Origin: Streptomyces canus
GTDB taxonomy: Bacteria > Actinomycetota > Actinomycetes > Streptomycetales > Streptomycetaceae
DNA length: 64,000 nucleotides
Assembly (NCBI RefSeq): GCF_030816965.1
Contig: NZ_JAUSYQ010000002.1
Span: 1,736,001 to 1,800,000, forward strand
Reading direction: 5' to 3'
In this document: positions 1 to 8,552 of the stretch, piece by piece
How positions within the stretch are numbered: the stretch's first letter is position 1
Layout of the letters: every line of letters begins with the position of its first letter
The notes under the pieces: generated by a model
Database searches by the model: none
What the model was told of the DNA's origin: nothing
What the model saw: only the letters and a program-made list of their open reading frames with translations
Made by a program: the position numbers and the translations under genes

Positions 1-1171
1 GGGCCTGTCCGCGCCGCAGTTCCACGGCCTGCTCCCACCCCCCGGTGCTGAACAGCCAGTTCACGGCCAGCTGCTCCAGCACGGGCGTGCCCAGGTCGGC
101 ATAGGCGCGCGCGGCGACCAGGCTGCGGATCACGTCCGGCGCCGCCCGCACCCACCCGATCCGCATCCCCGCCCAGAACGCCTTGCTGGCCGAGCCGACG
201 GTGACCACGGTCGAGCCGGCCGGGTCGAACGCGCAGACCTGCCGCGGCATCGAGACGTCCTCGTCCAGCCACAGCTCGGTCATCGTCTCGTCGGCCACCA
301 GCACGGTCCCCGCGGACCTTGCCGCTTCCACCAGCCGCCGCCGCTGGTCCTCGTCGGCCAGCGCACCGGTCGGATTGTGGAAGTCGGCGACGACGTAGGC
401 GATCCGCGGTGCCGCGTCCCGCAGCACCTGCCGCCAGCGGTCCACGTCCCAGCCGGTCAGCCCCTCCGCCATCGCGACGGGCACGAGCCGGGCGCCCGCC
501 TCCCGCATCAGCTGAAGGATGTTCGCGTACGACGGGGACTCCACCGCGATGCGCTCGCCCCGGCCACCGAACAGATGGCAGATCGCGTCGATCGCGCCCA
601 TCGCCCCGGTCGTGACCATGATCTGCTCGGGCATCGTCGGAATTCCGCGCGCGGTGTACCGCTCGGCGATCATCGTCCGCAGGGCCGGAAGACCAGCCGG
701 GTAGTCGCCGTGCGTGTGGGCGTACGGCGGCAGTTCCTCCAGGGCCCCCTGCACCGCCCGCGTCAGCCACGGCTCCGGCGCGGGCAGTGCCGCGCAGCCC
801 AGGTCGATCATCGAGCCGAGGGCCTCGGGAGGGAGGGGTTCCAGGCCGCGCGCCGGGAGGGGGTTGCCGGCCGGGACCGCCGTCCAGCTGCCCGCGCCGC
901 GCCGGGATTCCAGGAAACCCTCGGCCCGCAGCGCCTCGTAGGCCGCCGCCACGGTCGTACGGCTGACGGACAGGGAGAGGGCCAGTTCGCGTTCCGCGGG
1001 CAGGCGGGCTGCCACCGGCACACGGCCCTCCAGGACCAGCAGGCGGATGCCGTCGGCGAGCGCACGGTAGGCCGGCGGGCGGCGCGTGCCGGGGCCCGCC
1101 GGACGGTCCTGCTGGGAGTTGAGCAGCCGGGCGAGCTGCGCCGCACCCACCGCCGAGGTCCACTGCGCCAC
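1..1171 (-). CDS. MocR/PdxR-family GntR-aminotransferase-like regulator (3' end outside window)
   Basis: N-terminal GntR winged helix (about residues 10-85, with SRTTVAAAYEAL) is joined to a fold-type I aminotransferase-like domain. Visible motifs are DFHNPTG and SASKAF, whose lysine (about residue 330) is the expected PLP-binding residue. Such proteins bind DNA and sense PLP or an amino compound. The GTG at 1171 is the first start preceding the winged helix in this frame, and a 12-bp dyad (ACTGA-AA-TCAGT, 1170-1181) lies on it. It is divergent from the YczE-type gene, a pairing known for MocR regulators. The C-terminus continues beyond position 1, so about 390 codons of an expected 450-480 are visible. 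Confidence 0.93.
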   Translation of the reverse strand, partial: MAQWTSAVGAAQLARLLNSQQDRPAGPGTRRPPAYRALADGIRLLVLEGRVPVAARLPAERELALSLSVSRTTVAAAYEALRAEGFLESRRGAGSWTAVPAGNPLPARGLEPLPPEALGSMIDLGCAALPAPEPWLTRAVQGALEELPPYAHTHGDYPAGLPALRTMIAERYTARGIPTMPEQIMVTTGAMGAIDAICHLFGGRGERIAVESPSYANILQLMREAGARLVPVAMAEGLTGWDVDRWRQVLRDAAPRIAYVVADFHNPTGALADEDQRRRLVEAARSAGTVLVADETMTELWLDEDVSMPRQVCAFDPAGSTVVTVGSASKAFWAGMRIGWVRAAPDVIRSLVAARAYADLGTPVLEQLAVNWLFSTGGWEQAVELRRGQA

Positions 1172-1210
1172 TGAAATCAGTCCACCTTCCCCGAATTGGC
1201 CATGGATGGC

Positions 1211-1237
1211 GTGTCATCCCAAGCCACAGGGTGTCAT
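1211..1237. promoter_or_regulatory. Direct repeat GTGTCAT, candidate MocR operator
   Basis: GTGTCAT occurs at 1211-1217 and again at 1231-1237, exactly 20 bp apart, between the divergent MocR gene and the membrane-protein gene. MocR regulators such as GabR and PdxR are known to bind spaced direct repeats on one DNA face. Assigning this one to the adjacent regulator is inference. Confidence 0.5.
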
Positions 1238-1271
1238 GCGTCAGGCCACTACCACCACAGGGGGACCCGCC

Positions 1272-1925
1272 TTGTCCACGCAGAGCCGTCTCGGACGACG
1301 GTTGATCCAGCTGTACGCCGGACTCGCCCTCTACGGGGCCAGCTCGGCGCTGCTCGTCGAGGCGGGCCTGGGACTTGAGCCCTGGGGCGTGCTGCACCAG
1401 GGCCTCGCCGAGCTGACGGGCCTGTCCATCGGTGTCGTGTCGATCATCGTGGGCGCGGCGGTACTGCTCCTGTGGATCCCGCTGCGCCAGCGGCCGGGCC
1501 TCGGCACGGTCTCCAACGTCTTCGTGGTCGGCATCGCCATGGACGCCACCCTCGCCGCGGTCCCCGACGCGCATGGTCTCGCGGTACGGATCCCTCTCCT
1601 GCTGGCCGCCATCGTCCTGAACGGAGTGGCCACCGGCCTCTACATCGCCGCCCACTTCGGGCCGGGCCCCAGGGACGGTCTCATGACCGGGCTGCACCGG
1701 CGGACGGGACGCTCGATCCGGCTGATGCGGACCGCGGTCGAAGTGGCGGTCGTGGTCACGGGATTCGCCCTCGGCGGCACCATCGGCATCGGAACCGTCC
1801 TCTACGCGGTCTCCATCGGCCCCCTCGCCCAGCTCTTCCTGCGCGTGTTCGCCGTCCTTCCGGCATCCGACGGCAGCACGGTCGTTGCCACCGGGCAACC
1901 GCGGGGAGCAATACTGCGTCCGTGA
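1272..1925 (+). CDS. YczE/YitT-type integral membrane protein
   Basis: About 217 aa with five to six hydrophobic segments and the family-like opening LIQLYAGLALYG followed by GLGLEPWGVLHQGL. YczE-type proteins are membrane proteins of poorly defined, probably transport-related function, often divergent from a MocR regulator as here. The TTG at 1272 is preferred because AGGGGG lies seven bases upstream. An in-frame ATG at 1236 would have a poor ribosome site and would overlap the GTGTCAT repeat. The stop overlaps the next start (GTGA, 1922-1925), so translation is probably coupled to the phosphodiesterase. Confidence 0.85.
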   Translation: MSTQSRLGRRLIQLYAGLALYGASSALLVEAGLGLEPWGVLHQGLAELTGLSIGVVSIIVGAAVLLLWIPLRQRPGLGTVSNVFVVGIAMDATLAAVPDAHGLAVRIPLLLAAIVLNGVATGLYIAAHFGPGPRDGLMTGLHRRTGRSIRLMRTAVEVAVVVTGFALGGTIGIGTVLYAVSIGPLAQLFLRVFAVLPASDGSTVVATGQPRGAILRP

Positions 1926-2689
1926 CCTCGCGGATACGCCACCCCTACCTCGACCATCCCGGCCCCATCCCCTTCGCCCACCGGGGCGGAGCGGCGGACG
2001 GCCTGGAGAACACCGCGTTCCAGTTCCAGCGGGCGGTCGAGGCGGGCTACCGGTACCTGGAGACCGACGTCCACGCCACCGCGGACGGCAAGCTGGTCGC
2101 CTTCCACGACGCGACCCTGGACCGGGTGACCGACGGGGCGGGCCGGATAGCCGACCTGCCCTGGGCGGACGTACGGCACGCGCGTGTGGCGGGCAAGGAA
2201 CCGGTACCGCTGTTCGAGGAGCTCCTGGAGACCTTTCCCAAGGCCCGCTGGAACGTCGACATCAAGGCCGGGCCCACCCTCCAGCCGCTCCTGGACCTCA
2301 TCGAGAGCACCGACGCCTGGGACCGCGTCTGCGTCGGCTCGTTCTCCGAGGCCCGGGTGATGCGCGCCCAGCGGCTGGCCGGGCCGCGCCTGGCGACGTC
2401 GTACGGCACCCGGGGTGTGCTGAACCTGCGGCTGCGCTCGTGGGGAGTCCCGGCGGCACTGCGCCGCTCGGCCGTCGCCGCACAGGTGCCCGAGGCCCAG
2501 TCCGGCATCCAGGTGGTCGACCACCGCTTCGTGCGCGCCGCCCACGCGCGCGGGCTGCAGGTGCACGTGTGGACCATCAACGAACCCGATCGCATGCACC
2601 GGCTTCTGGACCTGGGCGTCGATGGCATCATGACCGATCACATCGACACACTGCGCAAGGTCATGGAGGAGCGGGGCGTCTGGGTCTGA
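1922..2689 (+). CDS. Glycerophosphodiester phosphodiesterase (GDPD)
   Basis: 255 aa, full length for a cytosolic GDPD/UgpQ-type enzyme that hydrolyses glycerophosphodiesters to glycerol-3-phosphate and an alcohol. The general-base histidine lies in FAHRGGAADGLENT and the second in AFHDATLDRVT. The metal ligands are the Glu and Asp of LETDVHATADGK, and VHVWTINEPDRM is typical of the C-terminal strand. No signal peptide is present. The GTG start overlaps the TGA of the preceding membrane gene, indicating one transcript under the MocR-side promoter. Confidence 0.93.
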   Translation: MTSRIRHPYLDHPGPIPFAHRGGAADGLENTAFQFQRAVEAGYRYLETDVHATADGKLVAFHDATLDRVTDGAGRIADLPWADVRHARVAGKEPVPLFEELLETFPKARWNVDIKAGPTLQPLLDLIESTDAWDRVCVGSFSEARVMRAQRLAGPRLATSYGTRGVLNLRLRSWGVPAALRRSAVAAQVPEAQSGIQVVDHRFVRAAHARGLQVHVWTINEPDRMHRLLDLGVDGIMTDHIDTLRKVMEERGVWV

Positions 2690-2743
2690 CCCGTCCCGTC
2701 CCCGGGCCGCGCACGGCACCTTCACGGGGAAGCGAGGGCACGG

Positions 2744-4099
2744 GTGGGCATGGACACCGTGCGGGCGGGCTCGGCGGACGAGGCCGCCGACCGGCGGCGC
2801 GAGCAGCGCGGCTGGTACTTCTACGACTGGGCGTGCTCCGTCTACTCGACGAGCGTGCTCACCGTGTTCCTCGGCCCCTATCTGACGTCGGTCGCCAAGA
2901 ACGCGGCGGACCCGGACGGCTACGTCCATCCACTGGGCGTCCCGGTGCGGGCCGGCTCCTTCTTCGCCTACTCGGTGTCCCTGTCGGTGATCGTGGCCGT
3001 GCTGGTGATGCCTCTGGTGGGGGCCGCCGCCGATCGCAGCGGCCGCAAGAAGCCCCTCCTGGCGGCCGCTGCCTACACCGGGGCCGCCGCGACGACCGGC
3101 ATGTTCTTCCTCGGCGGCGACCGGTATCTCCTCGGCGGAGTCCTGCTGGTCGTCGCGAACGCCGCGGCGGCCGTCGGCAGCATGCTCTACAACTCCTACC
3201 TCCCGCAGATCGCCCCGCCCGAGGAACGCGACGCCGTCTCCTCCAAGGGCTGGGCCTTCGGCTACGCGGCGGGCGCCCTGGTCCTGGTCGCGAACCTCGT
3301 TCTCTACACGGCCCACGACTCCTTCGGCCTCTCCGAGAGTGCCGCGGTCCGCATCTGTCTGGCCTCGGCCGGGCTGTGGTGGGGCGCCTTCGCGTTGATT
3401 CCGCTACGACGGCTGCGGGATCGCCGCTCCCTCCAAGAAGGACCGACGGAAGCGACGGCACCCGGCTTCCGGCAGCTCGCGGCCACCGTCCGCGGCATGC
3501 GCCGCCACCCGCTCACCCTCGCCTTCCTGCTCGCCTACCTCGTCTACAACGACGGCATCCAGACCGTGATCTCCCAGGCGTCGATCTACGGCTCGGAAGA
3601 GCTGGGTCTCGGGCAGTCGACGCTCATCGCGGCCGTGCTCCTGGTCCAGGTGCTCGCGGTGGCGGGGGCGCTGGCGCTCGGCAGGATCGCCCGGGTGTAC
3701 GGGGTCAAGCGCACGATCCTCGGATCCCTGGTCGCCTGGGCGGTGGTCCTGGGCGCGGGATACTTCCTGCCCGCCGGCGCACCTGTGTGGTTCTTCGTCC
3801 TGGCTTCCGGCATCGGACTCGTCCTCGGCGGCAGCCAGGCCCTGTCCCGCTCCCTGTTCTCGCATCTCGTCCCGCCCGGCAAGGAGGCCGAATACTTCTC
3901 GGCGTACGAGATGAGCGACCGCGGCATGAGCTGGCTGGGCCCGCTCCTGTTCGGGATCACGTACCAGGTAACCGGAAGTTATCGGGACGCGATCATCTCG
4001 CTGGTGGCCTTCTTCGTCATCGGATTCGCCCTGCTCGCACGGGTTCCGGTGCGGCGGGCGATCAGCGACGCGGGCAATCCCGTACCCGAAAGGATTTAG
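2744..4099 (+). CDS. MFS transporter, Atg22/UMF1-like
   Basis: 451 aa with about 12 hydrophobic segments. The N-terminus has GWYFYDWACSVYSTSV, typical of the UMF1/Atg22-like branch of the major facilitator superfamily, and AADRSGRKKPLL matches the cytoplasmic loop 2-3 signature. The substrate is unknown; Atg22 relatives export amino acids. GTG at 2744 and ATG at 2750 are both possible starts. It follows the GDPD gene by 54 bp on the same strand and may share its transcript. A hairpin lies 25 bp downstream. Confidence 0.88.
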   Translation: MGMDTVRAGSADEAADRRREQRGWYFYDWACSVYSTSVLTVFLGPYLTSVAKNAADPDGYVHPLGVPVRAGSFFAYSVSLSVIVAVLVMPLVGAAADRSGRKKPLLAAAAYTGAAATTGMFFLGGDRYLLGGVLLVVANAAAAVGSMLYNSYLPQIAPPEERDAVSSKGWAFGYAAGALVLVANLVLYTAHDSFGLSESAAVRICLASAGLWWGAFALIPLRRLRDRRSLQEGPTEATAPGFRQLAATVRGMRRHPLTLAFLLAYLVYNDGIQTVISQASIYGSEELGLGQSTLIAAVLLVQVLAVAGALALGRIARVYGVKRTILGSLVAWAVVLGAGYFLPAGAPVWFFVLASGIGLVLGGSQALSRSLFSHLVPPGKEAEYFSAYEMSDRGMSWLGPLLFGITYQVTGSYRDAIISLVAFFVIGFALLARVPVRRAISDAGNPVPERI

Positions 4100-4123
4100 C
4101 GTTCAACACCAAAGCGCTGTAGT

Positions 4124-4149
4124 GTACGCGTTTGGCCTGCCAGGCGTAC
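4124..4149 (+). terminator. Nested hairpin after the MFS gene
   Basis: GTACGC (4124-4129) pairs with GCGTAC (4144-4149), and TGGC (4133-4136) pairs with GCCA (4139-4142) inside it. There is no T-tract, as is common in Streptomyces. It could be a terminator or a DNA dyad bound by a protein. Confidence 0.45.
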
Positions 4150-4279
4150 CGTTACTGCTCGTCAAAGATGCCGAAACGCTGGGTGACTTCTGTTAGCAGA
4201 TGTGACAAACCGGGCACTGGTGGGTACAACAAGGGGCGGCTACGACGGCGACGCATTGCCCGGGACGGGACCCGGAACG

Positions 4280-4305
4280 GGAATCTTTACCGCCGACCGG
4301 ACGTT
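4280..4305 (+). promoter_or_regulatory. SigR-type promoter of rbpA
   Basis: GGAAT at 4280-4284 and GTT at 4303-4305 are separated by exactly 18 bases, the consensus for the thiol-oxidative-stress sigma factor SigR. It lies about 60 bp before rbpA. Known biology: rbpA of S. coelicolor is a SigR-regulated gene. Confidence 0.85.
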
Positions 4306-4366
4306 GACCGGATGACGACGACAGCGACACCTGTCCTGTGGGCGACAAGCCCGGGAGGCACGATTC

Positions 4367-4741
4367 ATGAGTGAGCGAGCTCTTCGCGGCACGCGCCTCG
4401 TGGTGACCAGCTACGAGACGGACCGCGGCATCGACCTGGCCCCGCGCCAGGCCGTGGAGTACGCATGCGAGAAGGGACATCGCTTTGAGATGCCCTTCTC
4501 GGTCGAGGCGGAGATCCCGCCGGAGTGGGAGTGCAAGGTCTGCGGGGCCCAGGCACTCCTCGTGGACGGTGACGGCCCTGAAGAGAAGAAGGCCAAGCCC
4601 GCGCGTACGCATTGGGACATGCTGATGGAGCGACGCACCCGAGAGGAACTCGAAGAGGTCCTCGAGGAGCGTCTGGCGGTTCTGCGTTCCGGCGCGATGA
4701 ACATCGCTGTTCATCCCCGGGACAGCCGCAAGTCGGCCTGA
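4367..4741 (+). CDS. rbpA: RNA polymerase-binding protein RbpA
   Basis: 124 aa. RbpA binds RNA polymerase and group I/II sigma factors and stabilises the open complex in actinobacteria. The central zinc-binding core has YACEKGH and WECKVCG, and the C-terminal sigma-interaction region follows HWDMLMERRTREELEEVLEE. The acidic linker DGDGPEEKKAK lies between them. The ATG is preceded by GGGAGG. It stands alone between a SigR promoter and a strong hairpin, so it is probably monocistronic. Confidence 0.98.
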   Translation: MSERALRGTRLVVTSYETDRGIDLAPRQAVEYACEKGHRFEMPFSVEAEIPPEWECKVCGAQALLVDGDGPEEKKAKPARTHWDMLMERRTREELEEVLEERLAVLRSGAMNIAVHPRDSRKSA

Positions 4742-4764
4742 GCTGGAACACAGCGCATACAAGT

Positions 4765-4807
4765 AACCGCGGGCGCGGTACGTGATTCACGTACCGCGCC
4801 CGCGGTT
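4765..4807. terminator. 21-bp perfect hairpin, bidirectional terminator between rbpA and fxsA
   Basis: Arms 4765-4785 and 4787-4807 are fully complementary around T4786 (core GGGCGCGGTACGTGA and its complement). It sits between convergent rbpA and fxsA and is followed by TTTG on the plus side, so it probably ends both transcripts. Confidence 0.85.
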
Positions 4808-4836
4808 TGTGCTGCCCACGGTTGCCCGCGACCGCC

Positions 4837-5403
4837 TCAGCGCGTGAGCGGCGGTCGTGACTCCTGCGGGGTGTCGTCGCCCGGCTCGTCCCGGACGATG
4901 ACCTCGCCCTGGACCACCTTGCCGTCGGGGCACTGCATACGGGCCTGCTGGAAGGCATCGCCCAGGGTGCCCGGAGCGGCCTGGCGCAGTTTGCGGTCGA
5001 AGGTGCGCTCGGCGTACCGGCCGATGGCCTTCTGGACCGGCGGGATCAGCAGGAGCAGGCCCACGGCGTCGGAGATCAGTCCGGGGATCATCAGGAGCAG
5101 GCCGCCCAGCATCATCAGGCCGTTGCCACTGCTGTTGGAGCTCGAGGGGGCCCCGCCCTGCTGGAGCGCTTCGTTCAGGTTCCGGAAGGCGCGGCGGCCG
5201 GCCCGCTTGATGACCACCGAGCCGAGCACGAAGCCCGCGACCAGCAGCAAGAACACCGCGAATCCGCTCGTCGCGCCCGCGACCACGGTCAGCAGCCAGA
5301 TCTCCAGCACCAGCCAGGCGGCGAGGCCCAGCGGCAGGAAGGTGCGCGTACGGGAGCGGCGGGGCCGGGCGGGGTACGTGGGAGTCGGAGCGCCTGTCGT
5401 CAT
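4837..5403 (-). CDS. fxsA: FxsA family membrane protein
   Basis: 188 aa with an N-terminal membrane pair (LAAWLVLEIWLLTVVAGA and FAVFLLLVAGFVLGS) and a later pair around GGLLLMIPGLISDAVG, the FxsA signature. E. coli FxsA modulates exclusion of phage T7 by the F plasmid; its role in Streptomyces is not established. The C-terminal 60 residues are hydrophilic. It lies 72 bp downstream of ppm1 on the same strand and converges with rbpA. Confidence 0.93.
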   Translation of the reverse strand: MTTGAPTPTYPARPRRSRTRTFLPLGLAAWLVLEIWLLTVVAGATSGFAVFLLLVAGFVLGSVVIKRAGRRAFRNLNEALQQGGAPSSSNSSGNGLMMLGGLLLMIPGLISDAVGLLLLIPPVQKAIGRYAERTFDRKLRQAAPGTLGDAFQQARMQCPDGKVVQGEVIVRDEPGDDTPQESRPPLTR

Positions 5404-5475
5404 ACGTCCAGTGTGCCTGGGTGCGGCTCAGCACGGGATAAGGGGACGATCAGCCGCGGCTGTGAGGCCGTAGGA

Positions 5476-6270
5476 CTACGGCTGTGCGCGCTTTCCCCGC
5501 GCTGTGAGCCTGCCGACCCGCTCCCCCACACCCCAGGTGGTGACCCGCCACAGGGCCTCCACGAGGATGTCGCGACTCATCTTGGAGTCGCCGAGTTCGC
5601 GCTCCACGAAGGTGATCGGCACCTCGACGACGTGGTAACCGGCCTTGACCGCGCGGCGGGCGAGGTCGACCTGGAAGCAGTAGCCCTGGGAGGCGACGTC
5701 GTCGAGGCCGAGGCCTTCGAGGGTCTCGCGGCGGAAGGCGCGGTAGCCGCCGGTGATGTCACGCAGCGGAAGGTCGAGGGCCACGCGTGAATAGAGGCTG
5801 CCGCCGCGGGAGATGTACTCGCGGGACTTGGGCCAGTTCACGACCCGGCCGCCGGGCACCCAGCGGGAGCCGAGGACCAGGTCGGCGTTCTTGAGGGCGG
5901 TCAGCAGGCGGGGCAGTTCCTCGGGCTGGTGGGAGCCGTCGGCGTCCATCTCGACCAGGACGCCGTAGCCGTGCTCCAGGCCCCAGTGGAAGCCCGCGAG
6001 ATAGGCCGCGCCGAGGCCCTCCTTGCCCTTGCGGTGCAGCACCTGGACGTGATCGTCCTCGACGGCCAGTTCGTCGGCGAGCTTGCCGGTGCCGTCGGGG
6101 CTGTTGTCGTCGGCCACGAGGACGTGGGCCTCCGGGACGGCCTTGCGCACCCGGCCGACGATGGCCTTGATGTTCTCCGCCTCGTTGAAGGTCGGAATGA
6201 TCACCAACGCCGTGCCGAGCGGGCCGAATCGCCTCTCCTGGCCCGTGAGGGTCCCGTCGCCGTCGTTCAC
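5476..6270 (-). CDS. ppm1: Polyprenol monophosphomannose synthase (GT2)
   Basis: 264 aa, single-domain GT2 glycosyltransferase that transfers mannose from GDP-mannose to polyprenyl phosphate, the donor for protein O-mannosylation and for envelope mannosides. Motifs are IIPTFNEAENI, the nucleotide-binding DDNSPDGTG and the metal-binding DADGSHQPEELP. It has no C-terminal membrane domain, unlike the longer mycobacterial forms, so it probably works at the membrane surface. It is followed by fxsA. Upstream lies about 550 bp without a clear gene. Confidence 0.94.
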   Translation of the reverse strand: MNDGDGTLTGQERRFGPLGTALVIIPTFNEAENIKAIVGRVRKAVPEAHVLVADDNSPDGTGKLADELAVEDDHVQVLHRKGKEGLGAAYLAGFHWGLEHGYGVLVEMDADGSHQPEELPRLLTALKNADLVLGSRWVPGGRVVNWPKSREYISRGGSLYSRVALDLPLRDITGGYRAFRRETLEGLGLDDVASQGYCFQVDLARRAVKAGYHVVEVPITFVERELGDSKMSRDILVEALWRVTTWGVGERVGRLTARGKRAQP

Positions 6271-6820
6271 TGCTGCCCCTTCGAGTCATTGCGCAGGCGT
6301 CCACCATAGTGCGCACGGCCTGCGGTGACGTGACCAGGCGTTCGTATGCTGGTGTCGTTTTCTCAAGAGTGGGGTAAGACTCATAATTTCGGCCACCGTG
6401 GCGGAATCGCCGCCCTCGCTGCGGATGGGGGCCCGGCGCCCTTCGGGCCGACCTGGGGCCCGCTGGCTGCGGGTCGACCGAAAGCCGTTGTCTACTGAGC
6501 TCCCGGGCCCCACCCGGGTCACACCTCCCCGGCCGGACGGAACGTCCCCTCGCCGTGGCGCGAGCGCTGGGCCTGGCTCCCAGTGACGGTGTTCCGGTGC
6601 GGCACACCGTCCCTGACCCAGCGGCGCTGCGGCGACTGGGCGGAGATTCCCCGGTCGGGCGTCCGGTGGTGGACCCGGCCGAACCTACCGGCCCCCTGCC
6701 GTCGGCTGTCAACAGTCGTTTGACCTGCACGTCTGTCGCCAACGCCCTGGTCAGAGCGGAGGATGCGCAGGTCGCACGAGAGCCCGGCGGCGGGCGATCC
6801 GGGCCCCGCCACCCCGGAGA
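6271..6820. other. 550-bp spacer without a confident gene
   Basis: Lies upstream of ppm1 and downstream of the amidohydrolase, both on the minus strand, and presumably holds the ppm1 promoter. Several frames are open but none has a good start, ribosome site and composition together. The most protein-like reading is a Trp-rich plus-strand stretch from about 6541 to a stop near 6724 (with WRERWAWLPVTVFRCG), which lacks a convincing start. Confidence 0.4.
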
Positions 6821-8407
6821 TCACTCGCCCGGCCGTACGAAGACCGTCCGTCCGCCGACCACGGTCCGCAGGCAGACGGGGAGGTCACGGCCCGGCGTCA
6901 GGTCGGGCAGACCGGGGGTGCCGGAGCGAGGGTCGGTGGACCAGCGGGCGACCCGGTCGTCGGGGGCCTGCACGACCAGTTCGTCGGTGCGCCACACGGC
7001 GTAGTCCGCGGGGGCACCGGGCACCAGGACTCCCGCGTCGTCCCGGCCGATCGCCCGCCAGCCGCCGCGGGTGTGCGCGGTGAAGGCGGCGCGTACGGAG
7101 ACGCGGTGCCCGGGGGTGTGGTGGAAGGCGGCCGCGCGGAGCGTGCCCCACGGATCGAGGGGGGTGACGGGGCTGTCGGAGCCGAAGGCGAGCGGGACAC
7201 CGGCGCGCAGGAGGGCCGCGAAGGGGTTCAGGCGGCTCGCCCGCTCCCGGCCCAGGCGCCGGGCGTACATGCCTTCCTCGCCGCCCCACAGGGCGTCGAA
7301 GGCGGGCTGGACGGAGGCGGTCAGACCGAGTTCGGCGAAGGCGGCGACGGCCTCGGGGGTGAGCATCTCGACGTGCTCGACGCGGTGCCGGGCGGCACGG
7401 ACCCGGGCGAGGCCGAGCTTCTCCGCGGCGGCGCGGACGCCCTCGACCACCGCGCCCACCGCCGCGTCGCCGATCGCGTGGAAGCCGGCCTGCAGGCCCG
7501 CCTCGGTGCAGGCGGTGACATGGTCGGCCACGGCGGCGGCGTCCAGGTAGGCGATCCCGGTGTGGTCGGCGTCGGCGTACGGCTCGTGCAGGCACGCCGT
7601 GTGGGAACCGAGGGCGCCGTCGACGAAGAGGTCTCCGGCGGCGCCGAGCGCACCGAGTTGCCGTGCCTTGTCGACGTCCTGCTCGGCCCAGTAGCCCACC
7701 ACCCTCGGGCCCGGCTCCTGGCCCGCGAGCCTCAGCAGCCCGGTGAAGTCGTCCTCGGAGGAGATCTCGGGGCCTGCGCATTCGTGAAGCGTGCCGATGC
7801 CGAGGGAGGCGGCGTGGGCGAGGGCGGCGCGCTGCGCTTCCGCGCGCTGGGCCGGGGAGACGGAGGCGAGCGCCTTGGAGCGGACCGCGTGGTGGGCGTC
7901 GGCCGTCAGAGGACCGTCCACCGCTCCGAGGGACGCCATGTCGAGCAGTGCCGTCGTCGCCACCGCCGAGTGGACGTCGATGCGGCTCAGATAGAGGGGG
8001 CGACCGCCTGTGGCCTCGTCGAGTTCCGCGCGTGCGGGAGGACGGTTGTCGGGCCAGCGGGAGGCGTCCCAGCCGTGGCCCAGGAGGACGTGGTCGTCGG
8101 GGCGGGCGGCGGCGAAGTCTCGTACGCGGGCCAGGGCGGTGGGCAGATCAGGTGCGGCGGACAGGTCCAGGCCGGTGAGGGCCAGGCCCGTGGCGGTTGT
8201 GTGCACATGTGCGTCGGTGAACGCAGGGGTGACCAGAGCGCCGTCCAGGTCCACCACCTCGTCGACGCCGTCCGCGAAGGCGTCGGCGGCGCCTTCAGAA
8301 CCGACCCAGGCCACCTGTCCACGCTCGACGACCATCGCGGTGGCGAAAGGGTCGGCGGGGCTGTGGACTTCGCCTCGGCGGAGGAGGACGGTCTGCTGTT
8401 GACTCAT
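6821..8407 (-). CDS. Amidohydrolase, YtcJ-like metal-dependent hydrolase
   Basis: 528 aa. The amidohydrolase-3/YtcJ type is recognised by the metal-binding DAHVHTTATG near the N-terminus, FHAIGDAAV and HRVEHVEML in the middle, and FGSDSPVTPLDPWGTLRAA near the C-terminus. These enzymes hydrolyse C-N bonds of amides or cyclic amides; the substrate is unknown. ATG at 8407 has no clear ribosome site, and an in-frame ATG at 8431 is an alternative. A Streptomyces-type intergenic repeat separates it from the Lrp gene upstream. Confidence 0.9.
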   Translation of the reverse strand: MSQQQTVLLRRGEVHSPADPFATAMVVERGQVAWVGSEGAADAFADGVDEVVDLDGALVTPAFTDAHVHTTATGLALTGLDLSAAPDLPTALARVRDFAAARPDDHVLLGHGWDASRWPDNRPPARAELDEATGGRPLYLSRIDVHSAVATTALLDMASLGAVDGPLTADAHHAVRSKALASVSPAQRAEAQRAALAHAASLGIGTLHECAGPEISSEDDFTGLLRLAGQEPGPRVVGYWAEQDVDKARQLGALGAAGDLFVDGALGSHTACLHEPYADADHTGIAYLDAAAVADHVTACTEAGLQAGFHAIGDAAVGAVVEGVRAAAEKLGLARVRAARHRVEHVEMLTPEAVAAFAELGLTASVQPAFDALWGGEEGMYARRLGRERASRLNPFAALLRAGVPLAFGSDSPVTPLDPWGTLRAAAFHHTPGHRVSVRAAFTAHTRGGWRAIGRDDAGVLVPGAPADYAVWRTDELVVQAPDDRVARWSTDPRSGTPGLPDLTPGRDLPVCLRTVVGGRTVFVRPGE

Positions 8408-8435
8408 GGGGGACAGTGTTTCAGGGGGCATCCCG

Positions 8436-8532
8436 CCGTGGGGCTGCGGGTGGTATCGCTTGTACCGGTTCGTTGCGGCCGGTCGCGCCCACGCGGCGGA
8501 GCCGCATATCGACACAGCCCCGCGCCCCTGAG
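8436..8532. repeat. Streptomyces intergenic palindromic repeat
   Basis: GGGGCTG (8440-8446) pairs with CAGCCCC (8515-8521), enclosing GCGGC-GGA-GCCGC (8493-8505). The text CACGCGGCGGAGCCGCATAT and the tail CCCCGCGCCCCT resemble, from memory, a short element scattered between genes in many Streptomyces genomes. Copy number in this genome would confirm it. Confidence 0.5.
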
Positions 8533-8552
8533 TCGGCGCAGTCCTCGTCGGT

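Noticed and set aside
1472..4122. Long open frames overlapping the membrane-protein, GDPD and MFS genes in other phases
   Set aside because: Compositionally skewed to Arg/Pro/Gly, no family text; antisense or out-of-phase shadows of the real genes.
6519..6824. 101-codon minus-strand frame in the ppm1 leader
   Set aside because: Arg/Gly-rich, no ribosome site, no recognisable domain.
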